Shown here piece by piece: positions 20,036 to 30,540 of a DNA stretch of 64,000 nucleotides. Made by a program: the position numbers and the translations under genes. Position 1 is the first letter of the stretch; the number at the start of each line of letters is the position of its first letter. Origin of the DNA: Valencia hispanica (lineage: Eukaryota; Chordata; Actinopteri; Cyprinodontiformes; Valenciidae). Location of the stretch: the NCBI GenBank assembly GCA_963556495.2, contig OY747712.1, positions 18,332,735 to 18,396,734 on the forward strand, written 5' to 3'. The notes under the pieces were generated by a model. That model made no database searches. It was not told the DNA's origin and worked only from the letters and a program-made list of their open reading frames with translations.

Positions 20036-21526
20036 TCAGCAAAAAAAGAAACGTCCCTTTTTCAGGACTGCGTATTTCAACAATAATGTTGCAAAAATCC
20101 AAATAACTTTACAGATCTTCATTGTAAAGGGTTTAAACAATGTTTTCCATGCATGTTCAAATAACCATAATCAATTAATTAACATGCACCTGTGGAATGG
20201 TCGCTAAGACCTTAACAGCTTACAGAAAGTAGGCATTTAAGGTCACAGTTCTAAAAACGCAGGACACTAAAGAGACTTGTATACCGACTGTGAAAAACAC
20301 CCAAAGAAAGATGCCCAGGGTCCCTGCTCATCTGCGTGAACGTGCATTAGGCATGCTGCTGGGAGGCATGAGGACTGCTGATGTGGCTAGGGCAATTAAT
20401 TGCCATGTCTGCACTGTGAGACGCCTAAGACAGCGCTACAGGGAGACAGGAAGGACAGCTGATCATCCTCGCAGTGGAAGACCACGTGTAACAACACCTG
20501 CACAGGATCAGTACATCCGAATATCACACCTGCGTGACAGGTACAGGATGGCCACAACAACTGCCCGAGTCACACCAGGAACACACAATCCCACCATCAG
20601 TGCTCAGACTGTCTGCAATAGGCTGAGAGAGGCTGGACTGAGGGCTTGTAGGCCTATTGTAAGGCAGGTCCTTACCAGACATCACCAGCAACAACGCCTC
20701 CTATGGGCACAAACCCACCTTCGCTGGACCAGACAGGAGTGGCAAAAAGTGCTCTTCACTGATGAGTCACGGTTTTGTCTCATCAGGGGTGATGGACGGA
20801 TTCGTGTTTATCGTCGAAGGAATGAGCGTTACACCGAGGCCTGTACCCTGGAGTGGGATCGATTTGGAGGTGGGGGGTCCGTCATGGTCTGGGGCGGTAT
20901 ATCACATCACCATCGGACTAAGCGTGTTGTCATTGCAGGCAATCTCAATGCCTTTCGGTACAGGGAAGACATCCTCCTCCCTCATGTGGTACCCTTTATG
21001 CATGCTCATCCGGACATGATCCTCCAGCAGGACAATGCCACCAGCCATACTGCTCCTTCTGTGCGTGAGTTTCTGCATGACAGCAATGTCAGTGTTCTGC
21101 CATGGCCAGCGAAGAGCCCGGATCTCAATCCCATTGAGCACGTCTGGGACCTGTTGGATCGCAGGGTGAGGGCTAGGGCCATTCCCCCCAGAAATGTCCA
21201 GGAACTTGCAAGTGCCTTGGTGGAAGAGTGGGGTAACATCTCACAGCAAGAACTGACTAATCTGCTCCAGTCCATGAGGAGGAGATGCACTGCAGTACTT
21301 CAAGCAGCTGGTGGCCACACCAGATACTGACTGGTACTTTTGATTTTGAGCCTCCCTTCATTCAAGGACACATTCTATTTCTGTTAGTCACATGTCTGTG
21401 AAACATTTTTAGTTTATGTCTTATGGTGTTGACTCTTTTAGTGTTCATACAAATATTTACACACATTAAGTTTACTGAAAGTAAAAACAGTTGAAAGTCA
21501 GAGGACGATTCTTTTTTTGCTGAGTT
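20033..21526 (+). mobile_element. Complete second Tc1-like transposon, about 1.5 kb, short inverted repeats
   Basis: The left end AACTCAGCAAAAAAAGAAAC and the right-end complement AACTCAGCAAAAAAAGAATC are inverted repeats of about 24 bases with one mismatch. The right end abuts TA; the left TA may be altered by slippage in the microsatellite. Sequence and transposase differ greatly from the neighbour, so this is a separate lineage. Confidence 0.88.
20290..21330 (+). CDS. Tc1-like transposase of a second lineage, DD34E, uninterrupted
   Basis: 346 residues from the first ATG; the in-frame MPRVPAHLRERALGML at 20311 is the more typical start of this lineage and would give 339. The N-terminal helix-turn-helix (ADVARAINCHVCTVRRLRQR) is followed by SGRPRVTT. 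Catalytic residues counted from 20290 are D158 (FTDESRF), D248 (QQDNATSH) and E283 (NPIEHVW), with 34 residues between the last two. The GGSVMVWGGI box is intact. The protein is Arg-rich and has no stops or frameshifts. It acts in the nucleus on the short inverted repeats at 20033 and 21526. Confidence 0.93.
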   Translation: MKNTQRKMPRVPAHLRERALGMLLGGMRTADVARAINCHVCTVRRLRQRYRETGRTADHPRSGRPRVTTPAQDQYIRISHLRDRYRMATTTARVTPGTHNPTISAQTVCNRLREAGLRACRPIVRQVLTRHHQQQRLLWAQTHLRWTRQEWQKVLFTDESRFCLIRGDGRIRVYRRRNERYTEACTLEWDRFGGGGSVMVWGGISHHHRTKRVVIAGNLNAFRYREDILLPHVVPFMHAHPDMILQQDNATSHTAPSVREFLHDSNVSVLPWPAKSPDLNPIEHVWDLLDRRVRARAIPPRNVQELASALVEEWGNISQQELTNLLQSMRRRCTAVLQAAGGHTRY

Positions 21527-21785
21527 TATATATATATTTATATATATAATTGTTTATATATATAAACAATAAAGACAAACATATAAACAACACACAATTT
21601 AATGTCAGCATGGACCCACCCTCTTTATCCTCAGATGGCCAATGCAACATGGTCCCACCTGGAGCCTCTGAGATCATTTCTTTAATCTATGCCTCCTGTT
21701 ACCTAATGCATTATGTCCATTAGTTCAAAACATATTTGTTTAGCAGCCAAGGTCTGTGTTTGGTGAGAATCTGTCTATCTTCACA
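21527..21785. other. TA-rich flank and upstream region of lipocalin A
   Basis: The remaining TA microsatellite (about 21527-21570) passes into AT-rich sequence. Nothing else recognised. Confidence 0.35.
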
Positions 21786-21798
21786 TGAACAGGTGCCA
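21786..21798 (+). promoter_or_regulatory. Shared 13-base motif TGAACAGGTGCCA upstream of lipocalin A
   Basis: Exact copy of the motif found in the promoter of the inverted paralogue (25843-25855, reverse strand). Contains the E-box-like core CAGGTG. It lies about 67 bases before the TATA box. An octamer ATGCAAAT follows at 21828-21835. Confidence 0.5.
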
Positions 21799-21864
21799 AA
21801 AATCTCACACGTTTTTCTATAGAAAACATGCAAATCAGATTGAGGGGCAGCAGCAGACCTCCAC

Positions 21865-21870
21865 TATAAA
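21865..21870 (+). promoter_or_regulatory. TATA box of lipocalin A
   Basis: CTATAAATAC sits about 30 bases before a short presumed 5'UTR exon. That exon ends at a donor (ACAG|GTAGGA, 21915), with a matching acceptor (TTTTTTAAG) near 22015 and the ATG at 22030. Confidence 0.6.
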
Positions 21871-22029
21871 TACAGAAAGACAATGCTGAAAGTCACTGCT
21901 TCCCACAAAAACAGGTAGGAAATAATTGGGATTTACTCCTGATTTTTGTTCTGGCATTTCTTCTTCTGTGCAAATTTAAAGAAAAATAATTCAGAATCTT
22001 TTATACTTTTTTAAGGTTTTTGGAGAAAG

Positions 22030-22924
22030 ATGAATTTCATTCAGGTGTTTTCCTTCACTCTGCTGTCCGTTCTGGCAGCCAACGCTCAGGACATCATGAT
22101 TGGCAGATGTCCAGACGCTGTTGTTCAGGAGAAGTTTGATGCTGCAAGGGTGAATAGCAAAGTGCAACATGAGACATCTTTGAGATTTAGAAGGCTGGTT
22201 CGGTAAACCTGGAGCAGCAGAACACTATGTGGCTTGCGGTTAACTATGAATGTGCTTGTATTGCAGTATCTTGGTAAGTGGTATGAAATTCAGAGGATGA
22301 CCCACACGTTTCAGAAAGGTCAGTGCAGCACTGCCACCTACAGCCTGCAGAGTCCTGGTGTTGTCGGAGTCCTCAACAGGGAGCTGCTGTGAGATTTATT
22401 TACTCTCATTAGATCAGCTGTTTTTATAAAGACTGATTTAAGCCACAGGTTAAAACTTTTCTTCTATGTTTCAGTGCAAATGGGACCATTGATGAAATAA
22501 CCGGCACTGCCAAACCCGACCCCAATGAGCCCGCCAAACTGCTGGTCTACTTCTTTGAGAGTACAGACCCCTCATTTAGTTTTCACACTCATTCACTGTT
22601 TAAAATATTATTCTAGTTGTGTGTTAATCATGCAGCAGTTTAAAGTTTACTTACAGCCTGCTGTGTCTATTTACTCCTCCAGACTCTCCCCCTGCTTCCT
22701 ACTGGGTTCTGTCCACAGACTACGACAACTTCGCTCTGGTCTACAGCTGCACCGACCTTGGCGTGGTCCATGCCAAATTTGTCTGGATCCTGAGTAGGCA
22801 GCCCACACTGTCTGACGAGACCCTCGAAGAGCTGCACAGCATTCTGCACTCTATCGGAGTCAGGGTGGAGAAGCTGCTGGTCACCAACCAGGATCCAGAT
22901 TACTGTAGTGTCATGAACCAGTAA
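22030..22924 (+). CDS. Apolipoprotein D-like lipocalin A (four coding exons)
   Basis: Predicted secreted carrier of small hydrophobic ligands. Coding exons: 22030-22149, 22267-22388, 22475-22560 and 22683-22924, totalling 189 codons with all splice sites GT/AG. The signal peptide MNFIQVFSFTLLSVLAANAQ precedes the mature protein. The lipocalin GxW motif is YLGKWYEIQ at the start of exon 2. The ApoD landmarks TDYDNFALVYSCTD and WILSRQPTL are in exon 4. Four cysteines (GRCPD, GQCST, YSCTD, DYCSV) match the two ApoD disulfides. The position of the extra free cysteine of human APOD (YSCTC) is Asp here. An N-glycosylation sequon NGT is in exon 3, while the first human site is lost (ATYS). It converges with lipocalin B. 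Confidence 0.9.
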
Positions 22925-22981
22925 ATTAATGTTATCCAGTTTGCGTTTTTTGATGAAGAATCTTTAATTTAAGAGTAATTT

Positions 22982-22987
22982 AATAAA
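22982..22987 (+). terminator. Poly(A) signal of lipocalin A
   Basis: AATAAA 58 bases after the stop codon, followed by a T/G-rich stretch. Confidence 0.65.
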
Positions 22988-22989
22988 CT

Positions 22990-24574
22990 TGTGTGCTTAA
23001 AACAAACAATGTAGTTTCAGTGTTGTTCTGTTGTTCTATCTAGTTTGTGATTATTGGGCATTTTCAGTGGAAAATGTTCAACCAGGGTGTTGTTCGTTTC
23101 ATATTTAATATAAAAGAAACATCCTTTATTGTCTCACAGAGGGATAGGCAATCAAAGCATGTGCATTCACGCAAGAAAGAAAAACCTGAATTTAATATTA
23201 CAATATACTGTACAGGGACAAAATTACACCAATAAAGTACTGCGCAGTTCTTAAAAATAAAAACACCACACTCAGATTCAAGGAATGTCTAGTTGAGCAG
23301 GACAATTTAAAAATATTTACAAAGTGTGCCTGGGTATTTGTGCATGAAAGAACAACTGTCAATTTACAAAGAGTGAAAAATAAAAACTTTGCAGACAGAG
23401 ATGTGTAATAACAGCAGAAGTGTTTTTTGAGCTGAGAAGGACAGTGCAAATTTCATCAGGGGTGTAAATATTAATTGAGTTTGTTGGAAGCAGCGATGGT
23501 TATAGAGGTTCTAACAGCTGCTGGGAGGAAGGACCTGTGATAAGGTTCCTTCATGCATCTTGGATGCACCAGTAAAGGTAAACCATCTTTAATGTTGAGT
23601 TTTGTCGGCTAAAAGTCATGCATGCACACATTTTGTATATACTGAAGTTATTTTTTCCCTAATCTTTAATAATATTGGAAACACTTTAGTGTCACAAAAA
23701 ACAGAAGAAATCTGTATGTGGGCAAATACTTTTCAAAGCACTGTATTTAACTTTGTGTGGATGAAATTGATAATAAATTGAAACCTTAACCCCCAGTTCG
23801 TCTTTCCAAAGTTAGAGAATATGTATGCTTATCATGCAGATTGCATTATCAATCCTCTATGAAAGCAATGGCTTACATGTCATAGTAGCAGGGTAACAAC
23901 AGAAATATCTCTGTGACATACTGGATAAGGTATTGTACGGGCACTACATGAACCATTGTTAATCCTGGGAGTGCCACATTTTTTGTGTGCAAAAAAAGAT
24001 TACTTTTCTATTAAATAAGCCTTGTCCTATTATGTAGTAATTTGTTTGATGAAGGAATTTGAACAATCTGCTTAATTATATTAAAACATATCGGAAGGAA
24101 TTCTGACTCAGAGCTGCTGATGTGGCGTCTAATGCACAGTGCCTTTAAGGATATGTTTGTAATATTAAGCATCAAAAGGATGTTTTATTTGTGCATGCTA
24201 TAAAGAGGATTTTGAAACTCTTTCTGATCCTGTTGCTGTTTAATGTTTTTGTTTCAAGTCCCTTTGGATTTTCTGTCTAGCAACCTACATAAAAGTTTTT
24301 AACCATGTTATACCTTTAAACTCCACTGTTGATGATACTGCAATTATGGATATTAAAGAAATCTAATTAACTGTAAGTTTTTTTTATTGGTACTTTTTAA
24401 ATTCAATCTGGTGGTAAATCTGGATTTAAATGCATGTTGTCTTTCTGTGCTGAAGTAAACATATAAAAAGGAGTTTAAAATCTAAGGCTTACTGTTTAAA
24501 CTGACTGAAACAAAATAATGAGGATTAACTGAAATAATGTCAAAAATGCTTTTTGGAATACAGGAATCTGTAAA
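22990..24574. other. Intergenic between convergent lipocalins A and B
   Basis: About 23098-23565 on the reverse strand resembles the 3' end of a LINE (HRSFLPAAVRTSI near 23545-23505, then an untranslated tail). Near 23700-23745 there is a Tc1-like terminal phrase (GGCAAATACTTTTCAAAGCACTGTA). The rest is AT-rich and unremarkable. Confidence 0.45.
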
Positions 24575-24580
24575 TTTATT
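24575..24580 (-). terminator. Poly(A) signal of lipocalin B
   Basis: TTTATT on the + strand, AATAAA on the reverse strand, 132 bases beyond the stop codon of lipocalin B. Confidence 0.55.
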
Positions 24581-24711
24581 TCCACAAAATAAAATTCAAA
24601 CAAGTACAAGAATATACATTTGTTTAAATAATATGATGCTTAAGGCTGCACATCATGATAACAACACTGCATGCAGCAATGCTTTTTTTACTCAAGCACA
24701 GCATCTCTTGC

Positions 24712-25589
24712 TCACTGGTTCATGGCACTGCAGTAACTCTCGTCCTGAATGGTGGGGACCATCTTGTCCACATTGACACCAATGGAGGACAAGATGCTGA
24801 GCAGGTTCTCAGTTGTCTCCTTAGGCAGAGTGGGCTCTCTGCTCAGGATCCAGGACAGCTCCATGTAGAACAGACCGTAGTCCTTGCAGCCGTAGACCAG
24901 AGTGTAGCTGTCGTAGTCGGTGGATAGAACCCAGTATGGACCGGGGGGAGAGTCTGCAACAAAACAACAAGCTCTAAAGTCAAAGCTGTAGGATGAATCA
25001 AAATTACTTTAACAGAAGTTTTTTTACCTTCGGAGAAGGAGACCTCCAGCTTGGCTGGCTCAGCGGGATCCTTAACTTTAGCAGTGCCAACCGCAGAGCC
25101 GATGGTTCCATCATCACTGTAGGTAAATAATAAAAAGTAAATCACTTCTGCAAGACTGCAAGAAGGCTGCAAGACCTTTTTCCTTTTTTCAGTGATGATG
25201 TTCAAAAACCAGGAGACAGGTTTACTCACAGCAGCTCTCTGTTGAGGACTGCAATGACTCCAGGACCCTTCAGTGTGTAGTTAGCAGTGGAACACTGACC
25301 TTTCTGGAAAGTTGTTGGCAGCTTCTGGATCTCATACCATTTACCAAGATACTGCAGCGGAAACACAGTTGTACAACAAATAAAACATCCCCAAGACATG
25401 AAGTTACAAAACTAGATGTTGAGTTTTTCCCATATCATAAACCCCAGAGTAGAAAAAAACTTTGCTTACCCTGGAAGCATCAAAGTTGGCCTGGACTGCA
25501 GGAATGGGACATTTTCCAGACTTCAGAAGCTTGGTGCTGGCTCCAGCAGCAAGCAACAGAGTCAAAGTAAGAACATGCACAGTCTTCAT
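24712..25589 (-). CDS. Apolipoprotein D-like lipocalin B (four coding exons)
   Basis: Predicted secreted lipocalin, paralogue of A, on the reverse strand. Coding exons in order: 25589-25470, 25351-25230, 25116-25028 and 24953-24712, totalling 190 codons. Signal peptide MKTVHVLTLTLLLAAGAST. Exon 2 begins YLGKWYEIQKLPTTFQKGQC with the GxW motif; exon 4 has SPPGPYWVLSTDYDSYTLVY and WILSREPTL. Four cysteines are conserved (GKCPI, GQCST, YGCKD, SYCSA). The sequon NYT sits where human APOD has its first glycan (ANYS). The C terminus SYCSAMNQ nearly equals that of A (DYCSVMNQ), so A and B are closest relatives. A 5'UTR intron (25684-25604) is likely. Exon 3 is one codon longer than in A and C. Confidence 0.9.
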
Positions 25590-25737
25590 CTTCTCCCTTC
25601 AATCTGCATGTAGTAAAACACAAAACAGCAGCTAAAAGATCAGAGTCAAAAACCTGCTGAATGAGGAAGGGGCTGTCTGCTCACCTGTTTGAAATCAGCA
25701 AGAGTGCTCACATCTAGTTTTTGGGGTCTTTTAAAGA

Positions 25738-25746
25738 CTTAAATAC
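25738..25746 (-). promoter_or_regulatory. TATA-like box of lipocalin B
   Basis: GTATTTAAG on the reverse strand, about 30 bases before a presumed 5'UTR exon (about 25710-25685) that ends at the donor CAG|GTGAGC. Confidence 0.45.
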
Positions 25747-25820
25747 AAAACAAGGAGGCGCTAAAGAATGTGATTGATCAGGCTTGATCGATCACATTCT
25801 TGAGCCCCTCCTTGTTTTGT
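25745..25820. repeat. Near-perfect 76-bp palindrome in the lipocalin B promoter
   Basis: The left arm begins ACAAAACAAGGAGG and continues through AAGAATGTGATTGATCA. The right arm is its complement with about three mismatches over ~36 bases and almost no loop. It directly abuts the TATA-like box. Confidence 0.85.
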
Positions 25821-25842
25821 GATGAGGAGCCGGAGGGAGAGC

Positions 25843-25855
25843 TGGCACCTGTTCA
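25843..25855 (-). promoter_or_regulatory. Shared 13-base motif TGAACAGGTGCCA upstream of lipocalin B
   Basis: Identical over 13 bases to the motif at 21786-21798 upstream of lipocalin A, in the same orientation relative to the gene. No copy was seen upstream of lipocalin C. Confidence 0.5.
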
Positions 25856-25859
25856 AATA

Positions 25860-27210
25860 TAGTCCCTGTTCAAACAGACTCTAACAAAAGATATTCAGCC
25901 ATCACCTCCACAAAGTTTGGTTACATTATTCTCCAGCTACATAATGAACTTATCTTGACTCAACAAATATCTTTAGATAAATATTTAAAAAATACATAAA
26001 ATAAACGCCAATTCTAATTTCCCTGAAAGATGTGACTCCTGCAAGGACACTCACATTTAAAATGAAACATAAATCTAATTTCTCCCTAAATGTGTTTAGT
26101 TACTAAATTTGACCAACTGTCTGTTTCCATGTCTAGCATTTTTTATTTTACTTTGATCCTAAAAACAAAATGAGGCAGTTCTTGTTATGAAAGCCTTTTT
26201 CTTGAAAAAAAAGTTTTGACCATTTAAAAATCTATCTGTTAAGTTTCCAATGTAAAAATGTGTTTGCAGTTTAAACCAGTGGTACCCAACCTATTTTTCC
26301 TTAAGAACAACCTTGCCTGTGTCCAAGAGAAGCCGGAACCCCCTTACCCCAACTCCTTCCCACATACACCCGTTAAAAGTGATTAATTACGAACGTTTAT
26401 TCACAAAATATATACAGCAGTTGGTGGACAACAAAACCATTAATTTTTTGGTTCAACAAACACCGGGTTTGTTGAACCAAAAAATTAATGATTGTAAAGC
26501 AATTTGAAACGGGCAGGTTTTGAAGTGATTATACAACCTTCCAGCAGTATTGGTAACACATTCACATGGAACTGAAGAGAAATTTCACCTGAGGTATGAC
26601 CTCCTGCTTTTAAAACAACCAGGGCCTAAAGGCTTTCTTTGCTGGTGGAAAACTACATGCATACGTTTTGACCAAACAGTGAAATACTTCTCAGGTAATA
26701 GATAATGAATGAGTCGTTACACAACTCGGCACATGATTGACTGACTTCAAGGTAAATAAGCTTAGATAACACAAATCTGTTGAGTTTAACTTTGTTAAAT
26801 AATTTACTCTTGTTAGACAGAACCTAATCTAAAACTCACAAAACATTTAGTAAAATAATCCTTGTTTTTTTTCTTGAATATAGAAAGCCAGCTGTGTCAG
26901 TAACATATATAAGTGGGTGAAACCAAATCAGTGATGATCAACAACTTCTTCAAGTAACGCTGGGCCATCTTTTAGGTATGTAAAAGTGGAAAAGCAAACA
27001 AATGTTATAAAATAAAGCGGTTTATTAAGAAACACAGTTTGATTTAGCCAATTAAAATGAGTCAGACCTATAACCAAGACCTGAGAAGAAAATTATCCCT
27101 CCTTGATATATTAAGTAACAACAGACAATTATGTTCATCTAACAAGTTGGTTTTACGGGAGTAGTTACTGTATACAAAGATCAGAAGATTTAAATAAGAG
27201 GACATCATTT
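25860..27210. other. Intergenic, contains a perfect hairpin
   Basis: About 26275-26500 looks like a MITE-type repeat (AACCAGTGGTACCCAACCT at its left). Holds the hairpin at 26438-26490. No gene seen. Confidence 0.35.
26438..26490. repeat. Perfect 24-bp inverted repeat with 5-base loop
   Basis: The arm CATTAATTTTTTGGTTCAAC (first 20 of 24 bases, 26438-26461) is exactly complementary to 26467-26490, with loop ACCGG. Confidence 0.9.
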
Positions 27211-27214
27211 TATA

Positions 27215-27840
27215 TAGTGTTGAAACTAGATATTTACATACGCATCATCTATTTTTAACACTTACTGACATAAAATTAGACTAAATGTTTCCTGTGTTAG
27301 GTCAGTTTTGGTAAACAATTTCTCGTTGCTATAAGCTTTGCTTATATTCAGAGGTTAAGATACATTGCCTTTATGTTTGCTAAAATAGCCTTTTATTTCT
27401 TGGGCATCTTCCAGAAGTTTCTCATAATAGTTTTCTGGAATTTTGGCCCATTCCCTCTGGTAGAGCTGGTGTAACGGAGATCATAGTTTTCTACAAGAAA
27501 ATCCAAAACACTGACCTTCTTATATTGTGTGGTCATTGTCTGTTTGGCAGTCCCATTTAACTTCGTGGATGATGTCTTGTGATGTTTTTTAATATTTCCA
27601 CATAATGCTCTTTTATCATGGTACCATTTATTTTGTGAGGTGCACCAGTCCCTCCTGCGAGAAAATGCTTACAAAATATGATGCTGCAATTCCTATACAA
27701 CACAGTTAGGGTGGTGATTACAGGCTTGCAAGCTTTCCCATTTTTCCTCCAAAAGCAGCAATGATACATCTTTAAAATTATTTTGGATTGTAGGAATAGT
27801 TAATTATTTCAACAATCAACCAAGGTGTGATATGAGGTTT
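27215..27840 (-). mobile_element. Decayed Tc1/mariner remnant of the Sleeping Beauty-like lineage, antisense
   Basis: The + strand carries complements of coding phrases, e.g. TTTTGGCCCATTCCCTCTGG, GAGGTGCACCAGTCCCTCCT and CCCATTTTTCCTCC, and a terminal-repeat-like GATATTTACATACGCATC near 27230. It is broken in all frames. Confidence 0.55.
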
Positions 27841-29194
27841 ATTTGATTAGACCAACAATGACAACCACACCTCTTTTATGAAGCAACTATAACTTCACCA
27901 TGTTTAGCACGAGCAAATGAGACTATAAGTCATACTGTTATGGTTTCCTCTCTTTTGCACATTCTTTGAACAAAGCTGCAAGTCAAATCATCAGAGTGGT
28001 CGGTTGAGTTTAGGCAAGAGATCGTCCTTGAGGTTTTGACCTCAGTCATCCCACAGCAGCAGGAAACATTCTCAAGCCTTTGTGCACACGTGCTACTGCA
28101 CACTTTCAGGCCTTTTTGTCCTCCCTCTGTGGTAATGTACAGTTTTTATATGTGTGCACAGCTGCAGGGGTATCAACAGCATGGCTGCCTAAGCGCTGGC
28201 ACGTGAATCTTCAACGCAGATGTTACGCAACATCTTCTTTTAGGTGTGTAACACAAATTTGAACCTTTCATTTTGGAAAAGCAACCATTTTCTTGACTCA
28301 AATCAGTATTTTTTTGTTAAAGAAACAAAATTTAATGGCTTCAATTAAAGGCTAGAAGATACAATTCACTGGTTTTATTTTTTTAAACAGTAAAAAAAAT
28401 TTTTTTTTCTTAATGAACTAAAGGGACCGAATGCCTGATAATGGAAAGCTCAAAATGAGATTACTGGAACAGTTTTATGTTAACTACTTTAACTGATTAT
28501 CTGTTTCATTTTCCAAAAGGTCAACTGACTTCACATTGCTCATTAGCTTTCCAGCCTGACAGCCTAAAAATGCTCCTGTGCTGCCCTCAAGTGGACAAAA
28601 ACAATGATCAGATTGTGGAATTGCTAGAAAAATACATTAGATTATTTTATGTACCTTACAACCGGAAAGTAAATCGGATTCTGTTGCTTTTGTGTTATTA
28701 ATTCAACATAACGCTTAATTTATTTTTAGTAATTCACACAAAAAACTGTTTCTCCTTTAGCAATAATTACTGATAAATAAGATTAATGTTGTCCTTATCT
28801 TGTCAGAGGATTAACAACAATACCAGAGTATAAATACTTACAGGAATTATTGTAAAGATTACCAAAGGTTTGTTGCTGTTTAAGAGAGCTGAAAGGTCTA
28901 GGAAGAGAAAATTGACTTTAAGCTTTACTTTGTCCTCTTTGTTCAAAGCAACAAAGATGATAATGTATAATCTAACCCTTTTCTAATCAGTTTATTGGTT
29001 TTTGATATTGAGTCATGTCTATATTGTGCTTCACAGACATTACACAATTCATTGTACTGTATGAGGTAATAATGTACAAGATGAGGGGTTGATTTAAAGG
29101 TACAAATGTGTTGCAAAAAGTTTACCGATCACATCTGAAATGCAGTTAAAAAAAGCCTCCCTGGCTTTTTGCCTTGAGACATTTTCAGGGTGAT
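27841..29194. other. Intergenic, nothing recognised
   Basis: AT-rich with short open frames only. No exon-like structure was supported. Confidence 0.3.
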
Positions 29195-29415
29195 TGAAAC
29201 ATCCATCCATTATCTAGGCCGCTTATCCTTGCAGTGTCATATACTCATACCTAAGAGCAATTGAAAATAACCAATTCAACTAATAGTCATATTTTTCGAT
29301 TGTGGGAAGGAAGCCGGATTATCTGGTGAGAACTCACTCATGCATGGGCAGAACATGCCAACTCCATGCGGAAAGACCCCAAGTAGTGATTCGAACACAG
29401 GACCTTTTTGCTGAA
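29195..29415 (-). repeat. SINE-like element, antisense, diverged
   Basis: Complement of the same family as 17098-17372: starts ATCCATCCATTATCTAGGCC, then GATTGTGGGAAGGAAGCCGG, CATGCCAACTCCATGCGGAA and a diverged B-box complement (GATTCGAACACAGGACC). Confidence 0.6.
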
Positions 29416-30054
29416 AGGTAATTGAAACAAGACCTCAAACTTCATGGGACAGAACACCAGCACAAAAAGAAAAATCCAAATATAAAACCTTGTAATGAGA
29501 TTACAAAAGGATCAAAATTGTCCCCAGAAATCCACCTTTACATGGTGCATCTTTAATATATTTCTCAGCTCTTTGATATTTTCTCATTATCCTGCCACAC
29601 GGGCTGTGTGGCTGTGTGCTGGTTCTTTCCTTGATCTTCTGACCAGTCTAGCTCATTGCCTCCATCCGGGCAGAAAGCAGCCGCCTCTGCTTTACCCGGG
29701 CTTTGATGTATCTGGCTGCAGCTAACAAGTAATTCCTCCCTGAAATACAAGCTGGATATATAAGATGGAAATTGAGCCTTTTGATCTTCTTTAATTTAAA
29801 CTTGTTTGTTGCCACAGGGCTTTGTCTAGAAGCAGACAGCAATTTAATAGATTTCTGCATGTATTTCACTGTTTAGTTTAAAATATTCGACTAATCAAAA
29901 ACAGCAACAGGACCTTTCAGATAATGAAATGTCAGGTTATTGACTCAGGTTCTAACAAACACTTCTCTCTATTTTGGTGTCAAAAGTTCTCTGTGAAATT
30001 AGTTAAAATTTTTTACTTTGTTTTTGTATTTTGCTGCAAAAATCTATTTCTCTC
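29416..30054. other. Intergenic, nothing recognised
   Basis: No gene or clear repeat. A slightly GC-richer patch at 29590-29720 has no supported coding meaning. Confidence 0.3.
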
Positions 30055-30540
30055 AAGAAACAGTGCCTTGTTCAAGTATCCATATTCCTTGAACATTTCC
30101 ACATAATGGTGTGTTGCAACCTCAAACTTTAGTGTCTTTTATTGGAATTTTATATGATCAACACAAAGAAGTGCATTATTGTAAAGTTAAAGGAAAATAA
30201 TGCAGTTTTCAGACCTTCTTACACACAAAATTAAAAGATCTGAAAAGTTTGACGGAACTGGTCACATAAGAGTAAAATTTAACAGTTTGGCCTACATCTG
30301 AAACTCTTTTGGTGGAAGACTAACACTGAATTTCCCCTTGAACGGACAACCCTGAAGGTGAAGTATGATGGTGGCAGCATCATACTGTGGGAATGCTCTT
30401 CTAAATCAGGGACAGGGAATCTGGTAAAAATAGACCGTGAGAAAGATGGAGCTAAATGCAAGGTAATCCTGGAAGAAGCGAAGAAGCCCTCTTAGAGGCT
30501 ACTAAAGACTGGGGAGTAGGTTAATTCTCCTGCAGGACCA
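30055..30540 (+). mobile_element. Decayed Tc1-like remnant
   Basis: A terminal-like phrase (TTGTTCAAGTATCCATATTC, about 30068) is followed by transposase fragments GGRLTLNFPLERTTLKVKYD, GGSIILWECSSKSGTG and KDGAKCKVILEE. These align with residues ~167-225 of the intact protein at 18711-19730. The central and catalytic D152 regions are deleted. Confidence 0.65.

Noticed and set aside
19803..20207. Open frames with Tyr-Ile repeats near the TA array
   Set aside because: Translation of TA microsatellite joined to transposon ends.
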